Of a stretch of 64,000 bases of DNA, positions 36,237-45,371 are shown piece by piece. Numbering within the stretch: the first letter of the stretch is position 1; the number at the start of each line of letters is the position of its first letter. The position numbers and the translations under genes are program-made. The notes below the pieces were generated by a model. It made no database searches. It worked only from the letters and a program-made list of their open reading frames with translations, and was not told the origin of the DNA. The DNA is from Pricia antarctica (lineage in GTDB: Bacteria > Bacteroidota > Bacteroidia > Flavobacteriales > Flavobacteriaceae): assembly GCF_900101815.1 (NCBI RefSeq), contig NZ_FNAO01000008.1, positions 274,027 through 338,026 on the forward strand. The letters are read 5' to 3'.

Positions 36237-36255
36237 CCCTTAGTATCTGTATCCT

Positions 36256-37233
36256 TTATTTATATAACACTTTCTTAACAGCCTTGATCACATCTTGGTG
36301 GTTCGGCAGCCACTCTTTCAATAACACCGGGGAATAGGGCGCCGGTGTATCGGCAGTGTTGATTTTTTGGATGGGTGCATCCAAATAATCGAAAGCGTGC
36401 GCCTGAATATGGTAGGTAATTTCGGTAGCAACGTTCCCGAAAGGCCAAGCTTCTTCCAAAATGACCAGTCGGTTGGTTTTCTTGACAGATTTGAGTACGG
36501 CCTCATAATCTAAAGGATATACGGTGCGCAGGTCGATGATCTCACAGCTAATATCCTCCCTTTCAAGTTCTTCGGCGGCTTTATAGGCCTCCTTTATGAT
36601 TTTTCCGAAAGATACAATGGTCACGTCCGTACCTTCCCTTTTAATATCGGCCTTTCCGATCGGGATGGTAAATTCGCCCTCAGGCACATCCCCTTTATCC
36701 CCGTACATCTGCTCCGATTCCATAAAAATAACCGGGTCATCGTCACGGATCGCCGATTTCAGCAATCCCTTGGCATCCGCAGGATTGGAAGGTACGACGA
36801 CCTTCAAACCGGGACAGTTGGCATACCAACTCTCGAAAGCCTGGGAATGCGTGGCGCCCAATTGCCCCGCAGAGCCCGTGGGACCACGAAATACGATGGG
36901 GCAGGGAAATTGCCCACCGGACATCTGACGGATCTTGGCCGCATTGTTGATAATCTGGTCGATACCCACTAAGGCAAAGTTAAAGGTCATGAATTCGATA
37001 ATCGGTCGGCAGCCCGTCATGGTAGAGCCTACCCCGATACCGGAAAAACCCAGTTCGGAAATCGGCGTGTCGATAATGCGCTTGGCGCCGAACTCGTCCA
37101 ACATCCCTTTTGACGCCTTGTAAGCCCCGTTATATTCCGCCACTTCCTCGCCCATAAGGTATATGGACTCATCATTCCGCATCTCTTCGGACATCGCTTC
37201 GACAATGGCTTCCCTAAATTGTAACGTTTTCAT
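36256..37233 (-). CDS. pdhB: Pyruvate dehydrogenase E1 component, beta subunit
   Basis: The 325-residue beta subunit of the alpha2beta2-type pyruvate dehydrogenase E1, binding thiamine diphosphate with the alpha subunit. Conserved segments are FREAIVEAMSEEM, YLMGEEVAEYNGAYKAS, RIIDTPISELGFSGIGVG and EEAWPFGNVATEI. Branched-chain 2-oxoacid dehydrogenase is the alternative, but similarity of these segments to flavobacterial PdhB and the E2 gene in the same window favour pyruvate. The alpha subunit is not beside it. A -10 box TATTTTTG lies at 37268-37275. Confidence 0.93.
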   Translation of the reverse strand: MKTLQFREAIVEAMSEEMRNDESIYLMGEEVAEYNGAYKASKGMLDEFGAKRIIDTPISELGFSGIGVGSTMTGCRPIIEFMTFNFALVGIDQIINNAAKIRQMSGGQFPCPIVFRGPTGSAGQLGATHSQAFESWYANCPGLKVVVPSNPADAKGLLKSAIRDDDPVIFMESEQMYGDKGDVPEGEFTIPIGKADIKREGTDVTIVSFGKIIKEAYKAAEELEREDISCEIIDLRTVYPLDYEAVLKSVKKTNRLVILEEAWPFGNVATEITYHIQAHAFDYLDAPIQKINTADTPAPYSPVLLKEWLPNHQDVIKAVKKVLYK

Positions 37234-37267
37234 AAGCTTAATCTTTTCCTGAGGCTTTTAGCGCAAG

Positions 37268-37275
37268 CAAAAATA
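37268..37275 (-). promoter_or_regulatory. -10 box of pdhB
   Basis: Perfect TATTTTTG on the minus strand, about 35 bases before the pdhB ATG, in the divergent spacer shared with etfB. No TTG at a standard distance. Confidence 0.35.
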
Positions 37276-37363
37276 GGAAAATATATGGCAACCCATCACC
37301 CCATCCCATCAAAAAAGGGATAAAATTTATTATGCATGCATAGCTTTTTTCGGAATTTATAGC

Positions 37364-37371
37364 TATCTTCG
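37364..37371 (+). promoter_or_regulatory. Likely -10 box of etfB
   Basis: TATCTTCG, one mismatch from TAnnTTTG, 28 bases before the etfB ATG on the plus strand, in the divergent spacer with pdhB. No clear -33. Confidence 0.3.
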
Positions 37372-37399
37372 TAGAGACAATTTTAAAAGAGTAAAGGAA

Positions 37400-38140
37400 A
37401 TGAAAATATTGGTTTGCATAAGTAACGTACCCGATACGACATCGAAAATCAATTTTACCGATGGCGACACGAAATTCGATACCAACGGGGTGCAATTTGT
37501 CATTAACCCCAACGATGAATTCGGACTCACACGTGCCATGTGGTTCAAGGAAAAACAGGGAGCTACCGTACATATTGCGACGGTCGGTGAAGCTACGGTC
37601 GAACCGACTATGCGCAAAGCTTTGGCCATAGGTGCCGATGAAGGCATTCGGGTAAATGTGGCACCTACCGATGGATATTTTGTAGCCGAGCAACTGGCGG
37701 CAGTGGTGAAAAATGGCGAGTACGATTTAGTAATCGCCGGACGGGAATCCATCGATTATAACGGTGGGATGGTGCCCGGTATTTTGGCCACGATGTTAGG
37801 TATGAATTTTGTAAACACCTGTATCAGCCTTGAAATCGAAGGGGATACGGCAACCGCAATCCGTGAAATCGACGGTGGAAAAGAGACGGTAAAAACCGCC
37901 TTGCCGCTGGTCATTGGCGGCCAAAAAGGTTTGGTAGAGGAAAGCGACCTGAAAATCCCCAATATGCGGGGTATCATGATGGCCCGGAAAAAAGCGCTCA
38001 ACGTTGTCGAACCCGTTGACGCCACGAAAGCCACCCAAGACGTCAGTTTCGACAAACCGGCTGCAAAAGGGCAGGTTAAACTGGTCGACTCGGTCGATGA
38101 GTTGGTAGATCTGTTGCATAATGAAGCGAAGGTGATATAA
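37400..38140 (+). CDS. etfB: Electron transfer flavoprotein, beta subunit
   Basis: The 246-residue small subunit of the heterodimeric ETF, which accepts electrons from acyl-CoA dehydrogenases and passes them to the quinone pool. The N-terminus MKILVCISNVPDT and the segments INPNDEFGLTRAM, GADEGIRV, AGRESIDYNGGMVPGILA (family signature) are typical. Followed after 19 bases by etfA, with which it forms an operon ended by a hairpin terminator. Confidence 0.96.
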   Translation: MKILVCISNVPDTTSKINFTDGDTKFDTNGVQFVINPNDEFGLTRAMWFKEKQGATVHIATVGEATVEPTMRKALAIGADEGIRVNVAPTDGYFVAEQLAAVVKNGEYDLVIAGRESIDYNGGMVPGILATMLGMNFVNTCISLEIEGDTATAIREIDGGKETVKTALPLVIGGQKGLVEESDLKIPNMRGIMMARKKALNVVEPVDATKATQDVSFDKPAAKGQVKLVDSVDELVDLLHNEAKVI

Positions 38141-38159
38141 ATTCCAAACAAAAAGAAAC

Positions 38160-39128
38160 ATGTCCATATTAGTATATACAGAATCCGAAAACGGAAAATT
38201 TAAGAAGAACGCCTTTGAAGTGGCCTCTTATGCCAAAGCAGTGGCCGATCAGATGGGGACTTCGGTAACCGCGATATCCTTCAACGCTTCCGAGCACGAA
38301 AACTTGGGAGCCTATGGGGTTTCGAAAGTTTTGAACGTGACCCATGATATTTTAAAAACTTTCAACGCCGAGGCGTATGCCAAAGTGATCGCCCAAGGGG
38401 CAGAAAAAGAAGGCGCCAAGGTCGTGGTGGTCAGTTCAAGTGCCAACAGTAAATTTTTGGCGCCCATTTTGGCCGCCAAACTGAAGGCCGGCTACGTGCC
38501 GAATGTAGTAGCGGCCCCCGATAGCACATCCCCTTTTAAAGTGAAACGTACCGCTTTCAGCAACAAGGGTTTCGCACATACCGAAATCAGCACTGATATC
38601 AAGATTATTGGAGTCTCTAACAACGCATTTGGACTGAAAGAAAACCAGGCCGATGCCCAAGTAGAAGATTTCAGTCCCGAATTGGGCGACGGTGATTTCT
38701 CCGTCAAATCAGTGGATATCGATAAGGTGGCCGGCAAGGTCACCATCGCCGATGCCGAGATAGTAGTATCCGGAGGACGCGGAATGAAAGGACCGGAAAA
38801 CTGGGGAATGATCGAAGAATTGGCCGATGTGCTAGGGGCGGCTACCGCCTGTTCCAAACCCGTCTCCGATATGGGATGGCGCCCACACGGCGAGCACGTG
38901 GGGCAAACCGGCAAACCTGTTGCCGCTAATTTATATGTAGCGGTAGGTATCTCGGGAGCCATTCAGCACTTGGCGGGAGTCAGTGCCTCAAAGACCAAAG
39001 TGGTCATCAACAACGACCCCGAAGCCCCTTTCTTCAAGGCAGCGGACTACGGAATCGTCGGCGATGCCTTTGAAGTGGTACCCAAACTCGTCGAAAAATT
39101 AAAGGAATTTAAAGCGCAAAACGCGTAA
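38160..39128 (+). CDS. etfA: Electron transfer flavoprotein, alpha subunit
   Basis: The 322-residue FAD-binding large subunit of ETF. The C-terminal FAD domain is clear: VSGGRGMKGPENW near 203-215, then PVSDMGWRPHGEHVGQTGK and VAVGISGAIQHLAG, and NNDPEAPFF near the end, all signature stretches. It pairs with EtfB encoded just upstream. Confidence 0.97.
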   Translation: MSILVYTESENGKFKKNAFEVASYAKAVADQMGTSVTAISFNASEHENLGAYGVSKVLNVTHDILKTFNAEAYAKVIAQGAEKEGAKVVVVSSSANSKFLAPILAAKLKAGYVPNVVAAPDSTSPFKVKRTAFSNKGFAHTEISTDIKIIGVSNNAFGLKENQADAQVEDFSPELGDGDFSVKSVDIDKVAGKVTIADAEIVVSGGRGMKGPENWGMIEELADVLGAATACSKPVSDMGWRPHGEHVGQTGKPVAANLYVAVGISGAIQHLAGVSASKTKVVINNDPEAPFFKAADYGIVGDAFEVVPKLVEKLKEFKAQNA

Positions 39129-39154
39129 TATTTGTTAATTTGCGCGCCCAACGG

Positions 39155-39200
39155 GGCTACTTAAAATGTCTGGAAAGCCCGATATTTAAGTAGCCTTTTT
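39155..39200 (+). terminator. Terminator of etfBA
   Basis: GGCTACTTAAA(A)T (from 39155) pairs with ATTTAAGTAGCC (39184-39195), followed by TTTTTGTATTTTT. The loop is about 17 bases. It separates etfBA from the bifunctional nuclease gene. Confidence 0.75.
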
Positions 39201-39215
39201 GTATTTTTATAGCCT

Positions 39216-39845
39216 ATGAGCTTAGTACGATTAAAAATTAAGGGAATTTCCTATAGTCAAACGCAGAACGGCGCCTATGCCCTCATTTTGAACGAGGTAG
39301 AAGGTGACCGTAAATTGCCTATAGTCATCGGAGCCTTCGAGGCACAGTCGATAGCCATCGCCCTTGAAAAAGAAATCAAGCCTCCACGACCCTTGACACA
39401 CGACCTATTCAAGAATTTCGCCGATCGCTTCGAAATCGTCATCAAACAGGTCATCATCCATAAATTGGTCGACGGCGTCTTTTATTCCAGCATCATCTGT
39501 GAGCGAGATAAAATTGAGGAGATTATAGATGCGCGTACCAGCGACGCCATCGCTTTGGCCCTCCGTTTCAATGCGCCAATTTTCACGTACAAGACCATTT
39601 TGGACAAGGCCGGTATCTTTCTTAAATTTTCGTCCAAGGACAGCAAAAAAGAAGGCAATAATGAAAGCATCGTAGTCGACGAAATCTTACAGGAAGGGGA
39701 TACCGTCGAAATCGAATCCGGTGCCTCCGACGGATATACCGAACTTTCGATAGACGAACTCAACAAAGAACTCGATAAGGCCGTCGCCAATGAAGACTAC
39801 GAAAAGGCCGCCAAGCTTCGCGACGAGATTTCCAAACGCAATTAA
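39216..39845 (+). CDS. Bifunctional nuclease-family protein with UvrB/UvrC motif
   Basis: A 209-residue protein. Residues 1-150 are the BFN (DUF151) domain: LPIVIGAFEAQSIAIALE, PRPLTHDLF and ARTSDAIALALRF, the usual conserved blocks. Residues about 170-209 carry a UvrB/UvrC motif (LDKAVANEDYEKAAKLRDEI), a helical hairpin used for protein contacts. Plant and Thermotoga relatives have been linked to nuclease activity and stress response; the bacterial role is unclear. The gene is 15 bases upstream of the nucleoside transporter and probably co-transcribed. Confidence 0.9.
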   Translation: MSLVRLKIKGISYSQTQNGAYALILNEVEGDRKLPIVIGAFEAQSIAIALEKEIKPPRPLTHDLFKNFADRFEIVIKQVIIHKLVDGVFYSSIICERDKIEEIIDARTSDAIALALRFNAPIFTYKTILDKAGIFLKFSSKDSKKEGNNESIVVDEILQEGDTVEIESGASDGYTELSIDELNKELDKAVANEDYEKAAKLRDEISKRN

Positions 39846-39860
39846 TTTAGCAAACGTTTA

Positions 39861-41309
39861 ATGAAACGCACCCTCTGGATTCTCTTGCTGGCCCTTTTTT
39901 TTATTTTTCCGGCCGTAGCACAAGATTCTCTCGGTCTGGATGCCGTTGAAGGAGTAATTATCAATGATGTGCTTTCCGAAAACGCCGCGGAAATCGTTCC
40001 CAATCAAGGTATTTCCATTAGTAGCGTTTCCCGGGGTTTACTGGGGATGTTGGTACTTCTTTTACTATCCTTTTTGTTCAGTTCGAACCGTAGAGCGATC
40101 AATTGGAAGACCGTGGGGATTGGGCTGGCACTTCAATTGATTATCGCCATAGGCGTTTTGAAAGTTACCTTTATTCAAAAAGGATTCGAGGCCGTAGGGG
40201 AGGTTTTTATCAGTATTTTAGGATATACGAGGGCAGGAAGTAAATTTTTGTTCGAGGGGCTCGTGGTCGATACCAACACCTTCGGCTATATATTTGCTTT
40301 TCAGGTACTGCCGACCATAATCTTTTTTTCCGCCCTGACCTCCTTGCTTTTCTATTTGGGCGTTATTCAAAAGGTAGTAAAAGCGCTGGCATGGCTATTG
40401 TCCAAAAGCCTCGGCATCTCCGGACCGGAAAGCCTTTCGGTAGCCGGAAATATATTTTTGGGCCAAACGGAAGCCCCGTTATTGATCAAGGCCTATCTTG
40501 AAAAAATGAACCGATCCGAAATCCTACTCGTGATGATCGGCGGGATGGCTACCGTAGCGGGAGCCGTATTGGCCGCCTATATCGGGTTTTTAGGAGGAGA
40601 GGACAAGCTACTGCAGCTCGTCTTTGCCAAACATCTTTTAGCCGCATCGGTGATGGCGGCTCCTGGTGCCATTGTCATCTCTAAAATGCTCTACCCCCAG
40701 ACCGAGCCTGTAAACACCGAAGTAGAAGTTTCCAACGCCAAAATAGGTTCGAATGCTTTAGATGCCATCGCCAACGGCACCACCGAAGGTCTCAAACTCG
40801 CGGTAAACGTAGGCGCCATGCTTTTGGTATTCGTTGCCCTGATCGCCATGATCAACGGCATCTTGGGATATGCCGGCGACCTCACCTCCCTCAACGGATG
40901 GATTGCCGCCAATACCACTTACGAAACCTTTTCTTTGGAAGCGATTCTAGGCACCCTCTTCGCCCCGCTCATGTGGCTCATTGGTGTCGCCAACGAAGAC
41001 ATCATGCTCATGGGCCAATTACTAGGAATCAAATTGGTCGCCAGCGAATTCGTCGGCTATATTCAACTGGCCGAACTCAAGGACCTCGCCACAGGCGCCA
41101 ATTTATCCTATAACAAATCCGTCATCATGGCCACCTATATGCTTTGTGGCTTCGCCAACTTCGCTTCTATTGGTATTCAGATCGGCGGTATCGGTTCATT
41201 GGCTCCCGGACAACGCAAAACGCTTTCCGAATTTGGGTTGAAGGCCGTTTTAGGCGGGTCTATCGCTTCACTGCTTTCGGCAACGATTGCGGGGATGATA
41301 TTGGGGTAG
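39861..41309 (+). CDS. Concentrative nucleoside transporter (NupC family)
   Basis: A 482-residue inner-membrane protein importing nucleosides with Na+ or H+. An N-terminal cleavable signal (1-20, ending AVAQ) and short periplasmic lead precede the helices, an arrangement common in Bacteroidetes CNT proteins. The family motifs GQTEAPLLIKAYL near 211-223 and NKSVIMATYMLCGFANFASIGIQIGG (in parts, near 425-450) form the two substrate-binding hairpins. It probably works with nucleoside salvage enzymes such as the deoxynucleoside kinase in this window. Confidence 0.92.
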   Translation: MKRTLWILLLALFFIFPAVAQDSLGLDAVEGVIINDVLSENAAEIVPNQGISISSVSRGLLGMLVLLLLSFLFSSNRRAINWKTVGIGLALQLIIAIGVLKVTFIQKGFEAVGEVFISILGYTRAGSKFLFEGLVVDTNTFGYIFAFQVLPTIIFFSALTSLLFYLGVIQKVVKALAWLLSKSLGISGPESLSVAGNIFLGQTEAPLLIKAYLEKMNRSEILLVMIGGMATVAGAVLAAYIGFLGGEDKLLQLVFAKHLLAASVMAAPGAIVISKMLYPQTEPVNTEVEVSNAKIGSNALDAIANGTTEGLKLAVNVGAMLLVFVALIAMINGILGYAGDLTSLNGWIAANTTYETFSLEAILGTLFAPLMWLIGVANEDIMLMGQLLGIKLVASEFVGYIQLAELKDLATGANLSYNKSVIMATYMLCGFANFASIGIQIGGIGSLAPGQRKTLSEFGLKAVLGGSIASLLSATIAGMILG

Positions 41310-41520
41310 TGAGGTTGTCATCTTTTGACTTATAAACTCCAACCCAAATTTTCAAGTTCGTTCGGTAGGTCTTTTTGTCAGGTAATGTAGAATACACCCT
41401 TTTTTCAACAATGAACCTCATCCACCTACGATAATTTGACTTTATGATTAAATGAGAAAATTCAGCATAAGTGTCGAAAATACACTATATTTAGATGCTA
41501 TATTTTTAAATCCACTCCTT

Positions 41521-42480
41521 ATGAATCCTATGCTAAGAAATTTGACGAAAACAGCGCTATATGTTTTGTTATTTATATTTGCCGAATCAATATGGGCTCA
41601 AGATGGAACGATTACTCCATTAGAAGCACCGAAAGAGCCAAACGCCATTCCGCTCGGCACTGGTGGTGTCGATGATCAACCTGCCAAAGAAACTTGGTTC
41701 CGCCAGTGGGGAGACCCGATGGCCCGAAACATTACCACTGCGACCCTAACCCCGTTTCTGCCCGAACCCGGCACCGCAAACGGCGCAACCGTGATTGTGG
41801 CACCAGGTGGAGGCTTCCGATGGCTTTCGATGGGCAACGAAGGATGGGAGGTAGCAGAGGCCCTTGCCAAAAAGGGCATCACCGCGTTTGTACTCAAATA
41901 CCGGCTACGCCCAACCGCAGAATCGCTCGATGACTTCAAGGCTTGGATGAATCGGCCAAGAACCCCACCTACCGAATCTGCAGCGTCTTCCGATTCTACC
42001 AAAGCGGTAGCGCCACCACAACCACAGCGAGATGACTTGTCCGACCAACTTGAGGATGCCGAGGCAGCCTACGCCCTTATACTCGAGCGTGCTGAGGAGT
42101 GGGGCGTGGATACGGACCGAATCGGGATGATCGGTTTTTCTGCCGGTGCCGGTCTCACCATGCACTCAACGTTGAATTCCACAACAATGGACTTGGCTTT
42201 TATCGGTCCAATTTACGGTGGCATGGGTGCCGTCGAAGTTCCCGAGAACGCTCCACCCATGTTCAATGTAATCGCCACCGATGACTTTCTTTTCAGAGGT
42301 CAGTTTGGCGTTATTGATTCATGGTATAAAGCGGGGATCCCCGTTGAGTTTCACTTGTACCAAAATGGAGGTCATGGTTTTGGTCTCGGAAATCCCGATC
42401 GAACCAGCAACCGTTGGTTTGATGCGTTTGTATACTGGTTGGATGTTAATGGCTTTATGGCGGCCAAATCGGCGGAGTGA
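41521..42480 (+). CDS. Secreted alpha/beta hydrolase (esterase-like)
   Basis: An exported esterase-type hydrolase, 319 residues from ATG 41521 (a second ATG follows at 41530; an upstream ATG at 41452 adds a poor lead). Signal peptide ends in SIWAQ (about residue 27). The oxyanion segment APGGGFRW, nucleophile GFSAGAG, acid TDDF and GHGFG histidine are all in place, as in acetyl/feruloyl esterases of the BD-FAE type. A polar Ser/Pro/Gln-rich stretch (TPPTESAASSDSTKA) is inserted near the middle. Substrate could be acylated polysaccharide; not proven. No operon partner. Confidence 0.85.
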   Translation: MNPMLRNLTKTALYVLLFIFAESIWAQDGTITPLEAPKEPNAIPLGTGGVDDQPAKETWFRQWGDPMARNITTATLTPFLPEPGTANGATVIVAPGGGFRWLSMGNEGWEVAEALAKKGITAFVLKYRLRPTAESLDDFKAWMNRPRTPPTESAASSDSTKAVAPPQPQRDDLSDQLEDAEAAYALILERAEEWGVDTDRIGMIGFSAGAGLTMHSTLNSTTMDLAFIGPIYGGMGAVEVPENAPPMFNVIATDDFLFRGQFGVIDSWYKAGIPVEFHLYQNGGHGFGLGNPDRTSNRWFDAFVYWLDVNGFMAAKSAE

Positions 42481-42563
42481 GAAAATTACATACGGGGATT
42501 ACGATTTTGATCGTAATTGCTTTGATAGCCTATCGTATCGATGCAAAACCTTTCGCCATGTAA
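42477..42563 (+). CDS. Possible 28-residue membrane peptide
   Basis: A GTG at 42477 overlaps the esterase TGA (GTGA) and opens a 28-codon frame: a basic start, a hydrophobic helix (GITILIVIALIAY) and a short RIDAKPFAM tail, then TAA. It could be a small membrane peptide translated by coupling or the leftover N-terminus of a lost gene. No family recognised. Confidence 0.25.
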   Translation: MRKLHTGITILIVIALIAYRIDAKPFAM

Positions 42564-42803
42564 AATAATATGCACTTCGAGTGAGAAAGGAAAATGGCGA
42601 GCAATAAGTGAAATACATACAGCCGTATTCAAAATAGAACACGCCAACTTGAAATTTTTAATTCGCTATGCAAATCTGTATTATTACTATCCAAAAACAA
42701 TGAAACCACTAAAATCTTTCTTTACTTCATTTTATTGAGCTGACAAAGCCAAACCAAAAATGGAATAAACACCGAAAACGGTGTTGACCAAAGCGTTTTA
42801 GAA

Positions 42804-43250
42804 ATGTGGAACGCCTTTACCGAATCAAACCCAGAATTTAAAAAAGAAGAACTACCTGAATCGACATTTTTCCATGACAATGAAGCGGACGCCAATCGCT
42901 TAGCGGAATTGATTGTAAACGGAAAAAAGAAAGCAGGTTCTAATTTATATCATTGGTACGAAGAAGTTAATGCCGATTTACCAAAAATCGGAACAAAAAG
43001 TATTGTAACGGATTTTGATGGAAAAGCAAGGGCGATAATTGAAACCATAAAAGTAGATACCATTCCTTTCCATCAGATTTCCGCAGCATACGCTGAAATG
43101 GATATGGGTACGACCATTGAACCGCTCAAAAAATGGAAAAAAGCACATTGGGACTTTTTTGCGAACGCTTTGGAAGAAAGCGGAAAGAAGCCGACCGAAG
43201 ATATGCTCATAGTCTGCGAAAAATTTGAAACCATTTGGCCAAAAAAATAG
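42804..43250 (+). CDS. ASCH domain protein, 5' end uncertain
   Basis: A 148-residue ASCH (PUA-like fold) protein, a family proposed to bind RNA or modified nucleotides. Features include a MWNAFTESNPEF lead, FHDNEADANRLAELI, GKKKAGSNLYHWYEE, VGTKSIVTDFDGKARAII-like strand pair and KKWKKAHWDFFANALEESGKKP, then an EKFETIW end. Homologs generally have around a dozen more residues, and an in-frame, plausible coding stretch (GVDQSVLE) precedes the ATG, but no start codon is found before the TGA near 42740; the nearby ATG GAA TAA is out of frame. A frameshifted or re-started gene is possible. Low GC compared with neighbours. Confidence 0.75.
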   Translation: MWNAFTESNPEFKKEELPESTFFHDNEADANRLAELIVNGKKKAGSNLYHWYEEVNADLPKIGTKSIVTDFDGKARAIIETIKVDTIPFHQISAAYAEMDMGTTIEPLKKWKKAHWDFFANALEESGKKPTEDMLIVCEKFETIWPKK

Positions 43251-43392
43251 GGATTATCCTTTCAACTATTCCCCCTCTTATTTACATAGATGTCAAGCCG
43301 TATTATAGCCACGAATAACTAACTATGGCCTTCGTTAAAAAGCCCGTTTAAAAAATGCCCTTTCTGAAAGCAAGTTTATGAGGTATTACCCT

Positions 43393-44943
43393 TTACTCTT
43401 CTCTTGGCAATCGTGATTCCCGCTCTGCAATTTGATACACAAGTGCCGCAATTACCGTTGCATTTATCATCATATCACGTTCTGGAACATATTCCAAAGC
43501 ATCTAAATTGGTGTGGTGTGTTACGGTACTATAGTTTAATTTATCTTGAATGATCTGAAAACCGGGAATTTTGTAATAATCGAACACGTCATGATCCGTA
43601 AAATTTGTGTTTTGAATAGTTAGATTATTGACATCCAAATGTTCATAGGGTGACAGCATTTCCTCAAAAATAGGTTTTACCGCTTCGTTTCCTTGCAAAT
43701 ACAGCCCTCGCATTTGTCCGGCACCATTATCCATATTAATATAGGCCGAAATTTTTTCAACCTCTTTTTTTCTAGAGGTCTCATGTACCTTTCCGTAGTG
43801 ATTTTCTGCATAGGCCATAGAACCGAGATAGCCTTGCTCCTCACCGCCCCAAAGTGCAATTCTAATAGTTCGTTTTGGTTTTAAACCGGAAGCTTTAATA
43901 ATTCGCATCACTTCCATCATCACTGCCGATCCCGCTCCGTTATCCGTAGCCCCGGATGCCGGGTGCCAAGAGTCAAAATGTGCCCCGATCATAACAACCT
44001 CATCCTTTAATTTTGAATCTGAACCTGTAATCTCTGCGATAATATTCACATTGTTTTCAGGTTTTAAATAGAGTTCCGAATCCAAATGAAATTTTATCTT
44101 TGGATTGATTTCCCGATCAATCAAGCGTTTTAATTTTCCGAAACTTTCCGGCGAAATGGCAAAATAGGGAACTGATTTTTCATGGCTTTCCCTAAAATTA
44201 TAGGAGCCGCTCGGATGTACAATGCCCGGAAAAAATGGTGTAGTCCCTAAAATACTTAAAGCGCCTTCCGTTTTTAGGAATGAAAAAAAGGCATCGTCTT
44301 TTCTCATAAAACTTTCGAAAATAACCTCTAGATCCTCGATCAAATCCATATCCCCCGCTGACGGCCCCAAGGGATTGTTCGGTACCGGTACAATTGATTT
44401 TTCAGCTTCGGCAATTTGGTCGTCGGTAAATCGTGTTGAAAGTACCTCGAATAGCATATTCTGTTCTGGCACCGATCCTACCAATATGGTCTTTCCCTGT
44501 AATTTTCCGCTCCATTGCGTTTTTACTTTTTCTAAATCCGTATAACTTTCAATCCAAATCAAATCCCCGATTTGAACACCATCTGAGCTTTCTGTCCACG
44601 CATACGGATACGCTTGTATTTTCATATAGGCAGGTTCCGTCATTTCTACATTAAACGATTTTACTTCCCAACCCATGCAGTCTTCGCAATAATTTTCGAA
44701 ATACACCTTATCGACACCCCAATTTTCCAAGGTCGTCTTTGCCCATTCCGCCGCTGTATAATACTGATCCGTTCCGGTCAGCCGAGGACCGTAAACATCG
44801 GACAAGTCGGAAATCAGACGCATGACCTGCGATTTCTGAAAGCCTTCGGTATTAATTTTAGAAAGTGCCTGTGATTTTGTTTGGCCGATGGCAGACCATC
44901 CTATTAAAAGGAATGCGATACTGATTTTAGAAAAGATTTTCAT
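43393..44943 (-). CDS. Secreted M28-family metallopeptidase
   Basis: Zinc aminopeptidase of the M28 (PA domain-containing) type, 516 residues from ATG 44943, where a signal peptide ending AIGQ begins; the longer in-frame ATG at 45000 is not a signal start. Zinc-binding segments are HFDSWHPASGATDNGAGS near 330-347 (His and Asp ligands) and GGEEQGYLGS near 375-384 (catalytic Glu and ligand), with TDHDVFDYYKIPGF near 455. It probably releases amino acids or dipeptides in the periplasm or outside. Stands alone. Confidence 0.9.
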   Translation of the reverse strand: MKIFSKISIAFLLIGWSAIGQTKSQALSKINTEGFQKSQVMRLISDLSDVYGPRLTGTDQYYTAAEWAKTTLENWGVDKVYFENYCEDCMGWEVKSFNVEMTEPAYMKIQAYPYAWTESSDGVQIGDLIWIESYTDLEKVKTQWSGKLQGKTILVGSVPEQNMLFEVLSTRFTDDQIAEAEKSIVPVPNNPLGPSAGDMDLIEDLEVIFESFMRKDDAFFSFLKTEGALSILGTTPFFPGIVHPSGSYNFRESHEKSVPYFAISPESFGKLKRLIDREINPKIKFHLDSELYLKPENNVNIIAEITGSDSKLKDEVVMIGAHFDSWHPASGATDNGAGSAVMMEVMRIIKASGLKPKRTIRIALWGGEEQGYLGSMAYAENHYGKVHETSRKKEVEKISAYINMDNGAGQMRGLYLQGNEAVKPIFEEMLSPYEHLDVNNLTIQNTNFTDHDVFDYYKIPGFQIIQDKLNYSTVTHHTNLDALEYVPERDMMINATVIAALVYQIAERESRLPREE

Positions 44944-45371
44944 TCGATGATAGGGGTTTATTTGGTTACAATGTAACAAAGAATAACGAAAGCACAACAC
45001 ATCCCGCCAACGATAAGGGCCACCCTAATCTCTAGGGTGTTCGTAATCAGTATTTTAATGATGGATGGATAGCAAAACTACGGGATACGGTTTAAGAACG
45101 AGTAAATGAAGCCATTGGTTATGGATGTGATGGCTCTATCGTGAACATCAGACCGCGCTCACCAGACAAAACGAATGATGGCGTACTTTTGAATCAAGAT
45201 TTTCTTCGTTGATAAAATCTGAAAACTAGAGCTAAGATTACACGCTTTTAGCTATTGGAATCCGCTATTTTTACCATGTCTAAGCTCAAACTCTTTTATA
45301 GCTAAAGGCATGTTAAAAGTATTTAAGCAAGGATTATAGGAGTCCATTGTTGAACACAAGTTTCAAAATAA
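44944..45371. other. Spacer with hairpins and no recognised gene
   Basis: A 428-base spacer. It has a perfect 7-bp hairpin CACCCTA/TAGGGTG (45021-45039) without a U-tail, and around 45180-45250 a palindromic region (GATTTT and AAAATC arms around CTTCGTTGAT). These look like spacer repeats. No coding potential seen. Confidence 0.4.

Noticed and set aside
37238-37752. Minus-strand frames of 129-151 codons over etfB
   Set aside because: They lie opposite the clearly coding etfB gene and show the low-information composition of antisense frames.
45021-45039. Hairpin CACCCTA/TAGGGTG as terminator
   Set aside because: No U-run follows the stem on either strand.
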